DNA from: a filamentous cyanobacterium CCT1
GTDB lineage: Bacteria; Cyanobacteriota; Cyanobacteriia; Phormidesmidales; Phormidesmidaceae
Direction: 5' to 3'
NCBI GenBank assembly: GCA_003017855.1
Contig: PYER01000016.1
Span: 1 to 47,999 of the forward strand
DNA length: 47,999 bases
Program-made: the position numbers and the translations under genes
The notes under the pieces: generated by a model
What the model saw: the letters and a program-made list of their open reading frames with translations, nothing else
Databases searched by the model: none
What the model was told of the DNA's origin: nothing
Part shown: positions 16,186-24,032 of the stretch, piece by piece
Position numbering within the stretch: the stretch's first letter is position 1
Layout: the number at the start of each line of letters is the position of its first letter

Positions 16186-16845
16186 ATGAAGATTCAATAT
16201 CTGGCGGCCCTGCTGGCCTCGTCTGCTTTGACCGTTGGCGCTGTGGCCCTGCCCAATGCCGTGAGTTCTGTGTTTGCGGCCCCCTGTGCCGGAGCCGCTG
16301 AGGCCGTCAATCCCTGCGCCAGTGCTAATCCCTGCGCCAGTGCTAATCCCTGCGCCAGTGCGAATCCCTGTGCGAGTGCGAATCCCTGCGCTGGGGCTGA
16401 TGTCGTTCGGGCTACGGAGCCACCCCACCCTGAGGTTTACGTGGAGTCGGCCAGCAATCTGGCTATTCGCGGAGCTGACCCCGTGGCCTACTTTACAGAG
16501 GGAGAGGCGGTACCTGGCAATGCCGCCTACCAGTACACCTGGAATGGGGCCACCTGGCAGTTCAGCAGCGCCGAAAACCGAGCGTTGTTTGCCGCTGACC
16601 CCGCAGCCTATGCGCCTCAGTACGGCGGCTACTGCGCCAAGGCCATGAGCGAGGGCAATCTGGCATCGGTTGACCCCCGCGTCTGGACGATTGTCGATGG
16701 CAAGCTCTACCTGAACTACAGCCCCGACGTGCAGCAGCAGTGGGTGCAGGATATTCCTGGCAACATTGTAAAAGGCGATGCCAACTGGCCCGAGGTCTTA
16801 ACCGTAAAGACCTTTTACGAGAACACGGTGTCCTGGGCACAGTAG
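16186..16845 (+). CDS. Exported YHS-domain protein with NPCASA repeats
   Basis: The 219-aa product has a signal peptide (about 1-32, MKIQYLAALLASSALTVGAVAL, cut near VFA-A). A low-complexity linker of five NPCA(S/G)A units follows, then a YHS domain (about 90-205: IRGADPVAYFTEGEAVPGNAAY, FSSAENRALFAADPAAYAPQYGGYC). YHS domains are thought to bind metals, and the secreted PVAYF...GYC form is common in bacteria. The repeated Cys could bind copper or another soft metal, which is inferred. AAGGA supports the start. A paralogue lies at 21326-21931. Confidence 0.88.
   Translation: MKIQYLAALLASSALTVGAVALPNAVSSVFAAPCAGAAEAVNPCASANPCASANPCASANPCASANPCAGADVVRATEPPHPEVYVESASNLAIRGADPVAYFTEGEAVPGNAAYQYTWNGATWQFSSAENRALFAADPAAYAPQYGGYCAKAMSEGNLASVDPRVWTIVDGKLYLNYSPDVQQQWVQDIPGNIVKGDANWPEVLTVKTFYENTVSWAQ
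16309..16398 (+). repeat. Five tandem 18-bp coding repeats (NPCASA units)
   Basis: Five consecutive in-frame 18-nt units beginning AATCCCTG encode Asn-Pro-Cys-Ala-Ser/Gly-Ala. The first two are identical in DNA and the last are diverged. The near-identity of neighbouring copies suggests recent expansion by slippage or unequal crossover. The same peptide motif occurs in three copies in the second YHS protein. Confidence 0.9.
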
Positions 16846-16868
16846 TACCTGACGCTGGTTACTGATCG

Positions 16869-16929
16869 ATTGACAACCCTCTCCTCCCCGGCAGCAGACC
16901 CTCGGTCTGGGCCGGGGTTTCTTGTCAAT
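16869..16929. terminator. Bidirectional hairpin terminator
   Basis: The stem CCCCGGC (16886-16892) / GCCGGGG (16911-16917) has an inner CAGACC/GGTCTG pairing and is followed by TTTCTT on the plus strand. Outer arms ATTGACAA (16869-16876) and TTGTCAAT (16922-16929) extend the symmetry. It sits between the convergent YHS and DCC genes. Confidence 0.8.
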
Positions 16930-16947
16930 GGGGAAGATGGACGGCGG

Positions 16948-17373
16948 TTATGAGGGGTTCTCAACCACAGGCCCACAGCGCTGATCGGTGCAGAGGGGGT
17001 AGCCTGAGTCGTAGCGGCTGGAGCGCTTGCCGAACAGGTCATAGCGGTTATCGCGCACAAAGGCGTAGACCTGATCACCCGCCTGCTTAACCCCCGGCAG
17101 CGCGCGGTAGGCCTGCACAAAAACGTCCCCCAGGGGCAGCAGACGACCAATTTCTTCAGCGGCAGCGCTGCCCTGCCAGCGGCGGTCAGGAGCCTGCAGG
17201 TCGAGCAAGATCATGCCGGCCTCGCAGTCGGCGGCGGTAATGTTGTAGCGGGCTAACGTGGGCTCATCTTGCATGGGCACGTACTGAAACTGATTGCCCC
17301 GGTCGAGCGATTCCAGAAGCCGCACTAGACTGACGCAAAGGTTACAGTTACCGTCATAAATTACACAGTACAT
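16948..17373 (-). CDS. DCC-family (DUF393) thiol-disulfide oxidoreductase-like protein
   Basis: The 141-aa protein begins MYCVIYDGNCNLC, the DxxCxxC signature that names the DCC family (Cys10 and Cys13 here). It is followed by the typical VRLLESLDRGNQFQYVPMQDEP and ending LFGKRSSRYDSGYPLCT. The fold is thioredoxin-like and a redox role is predicted, but the substrates are unknown. Two further Cys (PLCTDQRC) lie at the C-terminus. It is convergent with the YHS gene across a shared terminator. Confidence 0.92.
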   Translation of the reverse strand: MYCVIYDGNCNLCVSLVRLLESLDRGNQFQYVPMQDEPTLARYNITAADCEAGMILLDLQAPDRRWQGSAAAEEIGRLLPLGDVFVQAYRALPGVKQAGDQVYAFVRDNRYDLFGKRSSRYDSGYPLCTDQRCGPVVENPS

Positions 17374-17647
17374 AGTAGTATTGCTGCTGATGGGTCGTCA
17401 TCCTTATCTTAACGGTCTGGTCTTTGGGTTTCATCCCAACGGCCTGTGTGTTCACTGCTCCTGAGTTCCTGACATCAACGCTACAACTGCAGGGAGCCAC
17501 AGCGGCTATTTTGCGGCCTCAATCTGGGGTTTGTATTCGCTGTGGGGAAGGCCCTGAGTAAACGGCTAACAGCAGCAGATTAACGTCTACCTTGGGTTGT
17601 GGGTTGTTTTTATCACCCTGACCGGTGCATTTACCTCGGCAAATCTA

Positions 17648-19639
17648 ATGGTTGTGAAAAGACTAATCGATGGACGATTTCAGTTCATTCGAGTTGTCAG
17701 CACTAAGGCTTACACCAAGACCTACCTGATGACCGATCATGGCAGCTTGGCTAAGAGCAAGTGCATTGTCAAGCATTTGCAGCTGCCTGCTCACAACACT
17801 ATTACGCTTAAATTTCTCAACGATTTGCTGGCTAAGCGGGTCAGTTTGCTCAAGCGCATGGGCGAACATGATGCGATCGCTAAAAATCTTTCTACCGTTC
17901 AGGAAGGGCAGGATTTTTATTGGGTGCGCGACTACGTGCCCGGTCACTCGTTGCTGACAGAACTGGGGGAGCAAAAGCCTAAGACCGAGGCCGAAGTCCA
18001 GAGCTTTTTGAGAGAGAGCCTGGGCATTTTAGACATTATTCAGCGCCACGGTATTGCCCACCAAAACCTGCACCCCAACAACCTGATTCGCCACCGCGAT
18101 CGCGGCCATTTGGTCCTGGTTGATTTTGGCCTTATTCAAGACACAGGTACCCCTGAGCCTGCCCCTCCCACCAACGGCACCTCCGGTGTTCCCAGTGCCG
18201 AGTCGGCCTACGTGCCCCAGGCTAAGCATCGGCAGTACACGCGCTTTGCCGCCGACCACTTTGCCCTCGGCATGATTGCGGTGCAGATGGCCACAGGGCT
18301 CTCCAATGAAGCGATTCCGCGCCTGAGCCAGGATGATTTTTTGGCCCAGGTCAAGCTCCAGCTCGACGAATGTTCGCTGTTGAGCAGCGCCCTCAAAGAG
18401 ATTTTGCTGCGCATGGTGTCGCCCCAGCCCGAGGTGCAGTTTCACCAGGCAAAGGACATTCTGGTTGCGCTCCCAGCCCCAGAGGCTGTTTTAGCCCCCG
18501 TGGCGCCGGCTCCTGCCGCCCGCCCCCTACCCCAGGAGAACGGTGCCATGGAACCCGAGCAGCCGCGATTCGCGAAGCGATCCGTCCCGGAATCGCCCGT
18601 TGACACCCCACCCGCTGCCCAGCGTCGCTGGCTGCGCAACCTGCCCCCCAAACCGGCGCTGTGGCTGGGGGCTGGGGCTGCCCTGGCGCTGCTGGCTGTC
18701 GGGGGCGTGGTATGGCTGCGCATTCCTCAAACCATGACCGTGAATGCTCTGTTGCAGCAGGCCGAAACTGCCAAGCAAATGGGCCAGAGCAATGACTCGC
18801 TCAACTACCTCAACCAGGTGCTTGAGCTGAGGCCCAACAACAGCGATGCCCTGGCCCAGCGCTCTACCCTGCTGTGGGAAAATGGCCAGTCAGAACAGGC
18901 TCTGCAGGATTTGACCGACGCCATTGAGGCCAACCCCGATCGGGCTGTGGCCTATTACCAGCGGGGCAACCTGCGCTTTCAGCTGGGCGATTTGCAGGGG
19001 GCGATCGCTGACTACGGCGAAGCCCTGCAGCGCCAGGAGGACTACACCGACGCCTACGTCAACCGGGGCACAGCCCGGGCCGAACTGGGGGACGAAGCCG
19101 GGGCCGTGCAAGACTACACCGCCGCCATCAACCTGGCCAGCGACGCCGAGAATAAGGCCGTGGCCTACCTCAACCGCTGCCTGTCGCTCTCTAACCTGGA
19201 CGACAACGCCGCCGCTCTTAAAGACTGCACCGAGGCCGTCAACCTGCGCCCCAACAACAGCCTGGCCTACGAAAATAGAGGGCTAGTCAGGCGTCGTCTG
19301 AACGACTACCAGGGAGCAATTCAAGATTTTACGATCGCAATTCAAATTAATTCGAGCAACCCGGAGCCTTACTACAATCGCGGGCTGACGCGTCAAGACC
19401 TGGGCGATTTTGCTGGAGCGATGGCCGACTTTAACCAAACTATCGAGCTCAATCCCAACCATCCCTTTGCCTACTACGACCGGGGGTTGCTCCATGCGGA
19501 GCTGGGGGATATTGAAAGCGCGATCGCTGATTTAGAAACCGTGGCCACTGCCTGCCTTGACGTCAGCCGCCTGGGCTGCTTTGACGACGCCCAATACCAG
19601 CTCGAAAAGCTCCGGGCTGCCCAAAGCAGCGAACCCTAG
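17648..19639 (+). CDS. Kinase-like (probable pseudokinase) TM-TPR protein
   Basis: The protein is about 663 aa. Residues 5-275 have the eukaryotic-type Ser/Thr kinase fold: the VAIK-type Lys is at about 42 and DFG is at 159-161. The catalytic loop, however, reads HQNLHPNNLI, so the HRD Asp is Asn140. The Gly-rich loop is also degraded. A Pro/Ala linker (275-330), one membrane helix (about 337-357) and a long C-terminal TPR array (about 366-655, seven or more units) follow. The TPRs face outward if the kinase is cytosolic. A scaffolding or sensing role is inferred. The ATG at 17648 gives the standard kinase N-terminus; a GTG at 17597 is possible. Confidence 0.88.
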   Translation: MVVKRLIDGRFQFIRVVSTKAYTKTYLMTDHGSLAKSKCIVKHLQLPAHNTITLKFLNDLLAKRVSLLKRMGEHDAIAKNLSTVQEGQDFYWVRDYVPGHSLLTELGEQKPKTEAEVQSFLRESLGILDIIQRHGIAHQNLHPNNLIRHRDRGHLVLVDFGLIQDTGTPEPAPPTNGTSGVPSAESAYVPQAKHRQYTRFAADHFALGMIAVQMATGLSNEAIPRLSQDDFLAQVKLQLDECSLLSSALKEILLRMVSPQPEVQFHQAKDILVALPAPEAVLAPVAPAPAARPLPQENGAMEPEQPRFAKRSVPESPVDTPPAAQRRWLRNLPPKPALWLGAGAALALLAVGGVVWLRIPQTMTVNALLQQAETAKQMGQSNDSLNYLNQVLELRPNNSDALAQRSTLLWENGQSEQALQDLTDAIEANPDRAVAYYQRGNLRFQLGDLQGAIADYGEALQRQEDYTDAYVNRGTARAELGDEAGAVQDYTAAINLASDAENKAVAYLNRCLSLSNLDDNAAALKDCTEAVNLRPNNSLAYENRGLVRRRLNDYQGAIQDFTIAIQINSSNPEPYYNRGLTRQDLGDFAGAMADFNQTIELNPNHPFAYYDRGLLHAELGDIESAIADLETVATACLDVSRLGCFDDAQYQLEKLRAAQSSEP

Positions 19640-19839
19640 CTAGGCCTGCCCCGGCGACCCGTGCCCCGACGGTTGCGTTGCACATAGGTATTGGCAACGG
19701 TGTCTTCGCTAATTTCAGGAACTTCAGCCTCTGGGGTAAACCGGGTCAACCCAGCCTGACTGGGCTGGTCAAACCCACCGACGCCATAGACGCCACCCAC
19801 AGCCACAACAGCGAGCACTACAGAGAAACGATGCCACAT
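19636..19839 (-). CDS. Small exported protein of unknown function
   Basis: The 67-aa product has a hydrophobic N-terminus (MWHRFSVVLAVVAVGGVYGVGG) that reads as a signal peptide or anchor. The middle is short and acidic (EAEVPEISEDT), and the C-terminus is very basic (RNRRGTGRRGRPS). Its stop overlaps the stop of the convergent TPR gene by 4 nt. GGAAG precedes the ATG. No homology is recognised, and it is judged coding from the signal peptide and start context. Confidence 0.6.
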   Translation of the reverse strand: MWHRFSVVLAVVAVGGVYGVGGFDQPSQAGLTRFTPEAEVPEISEDTVANTYVQRNRRGTGRRGRPS

Positions 19840-20160
19840 GATGGTCTTCCAAATCCGGACAGTTACCTTTTCTCTGCTCGCCCAAAAAATCCAGCCATTT
19901 CCAGGCTTTAGAATTAATGACTTGGTAAACGATTTGGCAGACGTTTGAAGATTGAGTGGAAATATTGCTCAACCAGCTTCAAAAGTTGACATCTCTAGAC
20001 AAAGCGGCTAACCCATCCCAACGGCTGTGCACTGTATACAGCTTTTTCTCTATAGTGAAAACATGACAGCAAAACTGGCGATCAGCCCCTGGGCTAGCTC
20101 AGAATGACTGAGCGGCCCTTGGCGACGTGCCCCACCCATTCCAGCAGTTAGGAGCGACCC
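19840..20160. other. Intergenic region, promoters only
   Basis: About 320 bp between two divergent genes. It is AT-rich near 19900-20060. A stretch around TGTATACAGCTTTTTCTCTATAGTG (20034-20058) offers -10-like hexamers (TATACA, CTATAG) for the FAD-oxidoreductase gene. No RNA gene or coding frame is supported. Confidence 0.4.
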
Positions 20161-21324
20161 ATGTACAACCTGAAGGTGGTGATTATCGGAGCCGGAATTG
20201 GCGGCCTGACCGCAGGTATTGCCATGCGGCGAGCCGGTTACCAGGTCGAGGTCTACGATCGCGCCCAGGAGTTGCGCCCGGCTGGGGCCGGTATTTCGCT
20301 GTGGTCGAACGGGGTTAAGGTGCTTAACTACCTTGGCCTGGGCGAACAGCTGGCGGCCATCGGCGGCGAAATGAACGCCATGGAGTACCGCAGCCACACC
20401 GATGAGTCGCTCAGCTATGTTGACCTGCGCCCCCTGTTTGAGCGGGTGGGGCAGCGTCCCTACCCGGTGTCGCGCACCGATCTGCAGTCTATGCTGCTCG
20501 ACGCCTGTGGTTCTGAGTGCGTCCACCTGGGCATGAACTGCGTTGGCGTAGAGCAGGACGAGCACAGCGCCACCGCGATCTTTGAAAACGGCGATCGCGT
20601 CAGCGGCGACCTGGTGATTGGGGCTGATGGCATTCACTCCGCCGTGCGGGCCGATGTGGTGGGGCACGGCGTTGATCGCCGCTACGCCCGCTACGTCAAC
20701 TGGAATGGGCTAGTCAAAGCTGACCCCGAGCTGTGTGAAAAAGACCTGTGGGTGCTCTACGTGGGCGACAACAAGCGCGCCTCAATGATGCCCGTGGGGG
20801 GCGATCGCTTTTACTTTTTCTTTGGCGCGCCGATGCCGGAAGGCACTCAGGTTGATCCGACCCACCGCCAGGATGAACTGGCGAAAATCTTTCAGGGCTG
20901 GCCCGATAAAGTGCAAAAGCTGATTCAGGCGATTGACCCAGAGCAGACCAACCGCCTGGAAATTGGCGACATCGACCCTCTCGAACGGCTAGTCAAGGGG
21001 AGAGTTGCTCTGCTGGGCGACTCGGCCCACGCCACCACTCCCACGCTGGGCCAGGGGGGCTGCCAGGCGATCGAAGACGCCGAAGTGCTGACCCGCTACC
21101 TGACCACCACCAACATCAGCGTGGCCGATGCCCTCAAACGCTACGAAGCCGCCCGCAAGGAGCGCACCGCCGACCTGGCGCTCAAGGCCCGCAAGCGCAC
21201 CAGCACCATTTACGGCCACGTACCCGAGGCCACTCAGCAGTGGTACTGCGACCTCAAGCAGGAGCCCCCTGAGGCGGTCATCAACGCCCTGGCCAAGGTA
21301 ATTTTGACTGGCCCAATGGGTTAG
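20161..21324 (+). CDS. hpxO: FAD-dependent urate hydroxylase, HpxO-like
   Basis: This flavoprotein monooxygenase of the UbiH/PHBH type is predicted to convert urate to 5-hydroxyisourate. The 387-aa protein has the FAD fingerprint GAGIGGL at 10-16, the middle DLVIGADGIHSAVR, and the second FAD motif GRVALLGDSAHATTPTLGQGGC. From memory it matches Klebsiella HpxO closely along its length: YVNWNGLV, PVGGDRFYFFF, VQKLIQAIDP.QTNRLEI.DI.PL.RLV, LKARKR, and the C-terminal ILTGPMG. No other purine-catabolism gene is in the window. Its stop is 1 nt from the convergent YHS gene. Another PHBH-type specificity cannot be excluded. Confidence 0.82.
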   Translation: MYNLKVVIIGAGIGGLTAGIAMRRAGYQVEVYDRAQELRPAGAGISLWSNGVKVLNYLGLGEQLAAIGGEMNAMEYRSHTDESLSYVDLRPLFERVGQRPYPVSRTDLQSMLLDACGSECVHLGMNCVGVEQDEHSATAIFENGDRVSGDLVIGADGIHSAVRADVVGHGVDRRYARYVNWNGLVKADPELCEKDLWVLYVGDNKRASMMPVGGDRFYFFFGAPMPEGTQVDPTHRQDELAKIFQGWPDKVQKLIQAIDPEQTNRLEIGDIDPLERLVKGRVALLGDSAHATTPTLGQGGCQAIEDAEVLTRYLTTTNISVADALKRYEAARKERTADLALKARKRTSTIYGHVPEATQQWYCDLKQEPPEAVINALAKVILTGPMG

Positions 21325-21325
21325 G

Positions 21326-21931
21326 CTACCAGCTCTTGCCGCTCTCGCTAACCTCGTCGCTGCTGAGGGCGGCGGGCCAGTTTTGGTCGCCCAGGGCAAT
21401 GTTGCCCGCAATATCGCCCTGCCACTGCCGCTGCACCCCAGCGCTGTAGTTGAGGTAGAGCTTGCCGTCCACAATCTTCCAGGCCTCTGGGTCGACCGAA
21501 GCCAGATAGCCACTCTTGACCGCCCAGGCGCAGTAGCCACCGTACTGGGGCGCGTAGGCCTCGGGGTCGGCCTCGAAAGCGGCCATATTCTCGGCGCTGC
21601 TAAAGCGCCAGGTAGCACCGCCCCAGGTGGTTTCGTAGTCGGCGGAGCCCTTAACGGCTTTGCCCTCGGTGAAATAAGCCACCGGGTCGGCCCCGCGAAT
21701 CGCTACGCCCTCAAAGGCATAGACCGCAGGCTGTGTCCCGGCTTTAGCCCCCGCACAGGGATTGGCCCCCGCGCAAGGATTCGCAGCGGCGCAAGGATTC
21801 GCAGCAGCACTGGGGTCAACGGCTTCCGGGCTGACGGCATCGGTGTTGGTGGTCGTCGTGGTGCCACAGGCTACAGCACCCAGGGTCAGGAGAGAGGCGA
21901 TCGCGATCGCCCCCAAATATTGAATGCGCAT
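21326..21931 (-). CDS. YHS-domain lipoprotein
   Basis: The 201-aa product begins MRIQYLGAIAIASLLTLGAVAC, a lipoprotein signal with the lipid-attachment Cys at about 22 (AVAC). A Thr-rich and NPCA-repeat linker (three NPCA units) follows, then a YHS domain (IRGADPVAYFTEGKAVKG, FSSAENMAAFEADPEAYAPQYGGYC). It is paralogous to the protein at 16186-16845, with the same layout but membrane-anchored. The ATG at 21931 is chosen because AGAGAGGG precedes it; a longer frame to 21973 lacks this. It is convergent with hpxO. Confidence 0.88.
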   Translation of the reverse strand: MRIQYLGAIAIASLLTLGAVACGTTTTTNTDAVSPEAVDPSAAANPCAAANPCAGANPCAGAKAGTQPAVYAFEGVAIRGADPVAYFTEGKAVKGSADYETTWGGATWRFSSAENMAAFEADPEAYAPQYGGYCAWAVKSGYLASVDPEAWKIVDGKLYLNYSAGVQRQWQGDIAGNIALGDQNWPAALSSDEVSESGKSW

Positions 21932-22133
21932 GGTAACCCTCTCTGGAAGACAACATGAATTGGCCGTCGCCACACCAGGCGTGGCCTTTGACGGGCCTGG
22001 TGCGCTACGCCATCAAGCTGCCACAGCAGCCTGAGAGCATCCTGAAAAAAGCGGGATGACCAGCTGAGAGACAGAATTGCCTTACTCTACAGCTTCAGCT
22101 AAGCCGATCTACGAAAGCTGCTGCTAACAGCAA

Positions 22134-22925
22134 TTAGAGACTGAGCAAGGTTCTGCGTAACCCCGCCAACAGCATTGGTAAAGGCATTGCATCGGCTTGA
22201 ATGGCAGCCTTAAAACTAGGACGTGCCTTCAGACGATTGATGTATGCGTTTAGCCGAGGGCGAGTGTCGGCCCATAGGGAATCAAACTTGAGTTCTTCTA
22301 GCCGATTCAGAACGGCTGTCCACACGACATCTGCTAGAGAGTACGTTGTCCCACACAGCCACTCGGTCTGGACGAGCTGAGTTTCCAGTTGAGTGAGCAT
22401 TGGCTCGATCTTTTCATTGATGCGGGCGATCGCCTGACGGTCTTGAACGGTAGCATTCCACTGCTTCACATCTGCCAGCTTGGCTGCGTACTGCGTTCGC
22501 AGGTCAGGATGAGTCTGAATGAGTTGAGGCAGCAGTTTCTGCTTAATTCGAACCGATCGCCTCAGAACCCATCCGTCGAGTCCTCGATAGTTGCCATACA
22601 TGACCTCTCGCATCGGAAATTGATTTTGCAGATCAATCCACCTCTGCATTTTTGCTTGCGACTCTAACGCAGTGGGCGTCAATGGAAAATGCGGGAATTG
22701 TTCATCTAGGTATTGAATAATCACGGCTGAATCTGTAATCACTTGCCCAGCATGCCCCAGGGTCGGCACAACGCCTTTTGGGTTTAGCTTCATGTAGGCT
22801 GGCTGCAAATTCTCAAAGGTCAGCAGGTTGAGCAAATGCCCTGTCCAATCCAGGTTTTTCTCCGCTAAGACCAGCTTCACTTTTTGTGAGCAGAGTGAGC
22901 CCGAAGCGTAGTAAAGTTCTAGCAT
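22134..22925 (-). CDS. Glutathione S-transferase family protein
   Basis: The 263-aa protein has a thioredoxin-fold GST N-domain (LYYASGSLCSQKVKLVLAEKNL; NPKGVVPTLGHAGQVITDSAVIIQYLDEQFP, including the cis-Pro and the glutathione-binding DSAVI). A helical C-domain (about 95-250) follows. The catalytic residue is probably Ser10 or Cys12 near the N-terminus (SGSLCS). The substrate is unknown. It lies 12 nt downstream of the small transporter gene on the same strand, so they are likely cotranscribed under the divergent TetR regulator, a plausible xenobiotic detoxification set. Confidence 0.92.
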   Translation of the reverse strand: MLELYYASGSLCSQKVKLVLAEKNLDWTGHLLNLLTFENLQPAYMKLNPKGVVPTLGHAGQVITDSAVIIQYLDEQFPHFPLTPTALESQAKMQRWIDLQNQFPMREVMYGNYRGLDGWVLRRSVRIKQKLLPQLIQTHPDLRTQYAAKLADVKQWNATVQDRQAIARINEKIEPMLTQLETQLVQTEWLCGTTYSLADVVWTAVLNRLEELKFDSLWADTRPRLNAYINRLKARPSFKAAIQADAMPLPMLLAGLRRTLLSL

Positions 22926-22937
22926 TTTTGATTTTCC

Positions 22938-23297
22938 TCACTGAGCGCGGGACATAATCACGATTCCAGCGGTGATCAAGCTGGCTGCAAAAAGTTGATA
23001 GCCAGTCAGGTGTTCACCGAAGCAGACATAGGCCAAAATTGCGGTCGCTGCGATCCGAATTCCTGAAACAACCGGAACAGCTGTTGATACGGGCAATTGC
23101 TGTAGAGCCTGGGCAAAGAAAACCAGATCGAAGATGTAGCAAGCTATCGCGCTCAAAAACCAGGGAGAAGTCGCGATCGCAACCATCCCAGGCTTAGCTA
23201 AAGCGAGATTGGCCTGTTTGAGCAAAAGATTTCCGGCACAAGTACCCGTAGCCGACAGGCCCAGTAATACCCAGCCGTACCCAACTGAATGCGCCAT
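22938..23297 (-). CDS. Small multidrug-resistance/EamA-type membrane transporter
   Basis: The 119-aa product has four hydrophobic segments (about 8-25, 40-62, 70-93, 98-117), the size and layout of SMR or half-size DMT transporters, probably acting as a dimer. The acidic residue that couples protons in TM1 of EmrE is absent (GLSATGTCAGNLLLKQ). It is therefore better called SMR/EamA-like than a proven drug exporter. The ATG at 23297 is chosen; the longer frame runs into the operator. Operon partner: GST gene. Confidence 0.8.
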   Translation of the reverse strand: MAHSVGYGWVLLGLSATGTCAGNLLLKQANLALAKPGMVAIATSPWFLSAIACYIFDLVFFAQALQQLPVSTAVPVVSGIRIAATAILAYVCFGEHLTGYQLFAASLITAGIVIMSRAQ

Positions 23298-23326
23298 AGC
23301 TATTTGATGTCGAAGAAGGACTATCG

Positions 23327-23383
23327 ATTCGCACATAACAACTGTTGTCATGTGCGAATGCAAAGAGCATAACAACTGTTATG
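23327..23383. promoter_or_regulatory. Paired palindromic operators in divergent tetR/transporter gap
   Basis: A 33-bp palindrome at 23327-23359 has perfect 10-bp arms ATTCGCACAT / ATGTGCGAAT and a nearly symmetric centre. A second dyad, CATAACA-AC-TGTTATG, lies at 23368-23383. Both contain the direct repeat CATAACAACTGTT, spaced 34 bp (23334 and 23368), about three helical turns. The position between the TetR gene and the transporter gene makes them the probable TetR binding sites and places both promoters under autoregulated control. Confidence 0.8.
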
Positions 23384-23428
23384 ATTAGGTGTCAACTCTA
23401 GCGGCTAAGCTGCAAGCGTGGGAACGCC

Positions 23429-24013
23429 ATGAGCTACGACGAGCGACGCACGGAAGTGGCGGAAGCGGCCTGGCGGGTAATTATTCGCGAAGGGTTGGAT
23501 CGCGCCAGTATGCGAGCGATCGCCCAGGAACTCGGCTCCTCGACAGGGGTAGTCACCCACTACTTCCGCAATAAGGATGAACTCACGCTCTTTGCCCTGG
23601 AGCGGGTGTTTCAAGAGGTCTTTGCCGATATGAAAACCTGTACTCAAGATCGCCAGGGACTGGAGCGGCTGGAGCAGATGCTGCTATCGGCTCTCCCGCT
23701 CGAAGCGGGTGGCGTAGCCGGCTGGCAGGTTTGGATCGCATTTTTGGGCTATGCGATCGGACGTGAGCGCCTGATGCAGGAACATCGCAAACGCTACGAT
23801 TCTGTGCGGCAGACAATCAGTCAAGAATTGACTGATTTGCAGGCGGCAAGGCTAATTCGTAGCGATCTGGATGTGACCCTTGAAGCCAACGCCCTGATTG
23901 CCCTGGTGGATGGCATCGGCACTGGGGTTGTTATTCACCCGGAGCAGTTTTCTGCAGAGCAGCAGCGTTACCTGGTGCATCGACACCTCACGACGTTGCT
24001 AGCGAAAGCTTAG
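23429..24013 (+). CDS. TetR/AcrR-family transcriptional regulator
   Basis: The 194-aa repressor-type protein has an N-terminal HTH at about 10-55 (AAWRVIIREGLDRASMRAIA, QELGSSTGVVTHYFRNKDEL, the latter being the TetR signature). A helical ligand-binding domain follows. The ATG at 23429 follows the operator region. It is divergent from the SMR-GST pair and so probably represses it until a toxic ligand binds. It is convergent with mutS, with a 19-nt gap. Confidence 0.93.
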   Translation: MSYDERRTEVAEAAWRVIIREGLDRASMRAIAQELGSSTGVVTHYFRNKDELTLFALERVFQEVFADMKTCTQDRQGLERLEQMLLSALPLEAGGVAGWQVWIAFLGYAIGRERLMQEHRKRYDSVRQTISQELTDLQAARLIRSDLDVTLEANALIALVDGIGTGVVIHPEQFSAEQQRYLVHRHLTTLLAKA

Positions 24014-24032
24014 ATCAGGCATACAGCGTCAG

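Noticed and set aside
16309-16398. CRISPR-like regular repetition
   Set aside because: The 18-bp units are tandem, in frame and without spacers; they encode NPCASA repeats.
18560-18610. REP-like insertion in the kinase linker (TTCGCGAAGCG)
   Set aside because: A palindromic stretch is present in the Pro-rich linker, but one copy in a low-complexity region is not enough to call an element.
20050-20667. Minus-strand frame opposite hpxO
   Set aside because: Antisense to a recognised flavoprotein, no family match.
23345-23385. Exact -35/-10 promoter for tetR (TTGTCA...TATGAT)
   Set aside because: The two hexamers are 29 bp apart, too far for a normal sigma-70 promoter.
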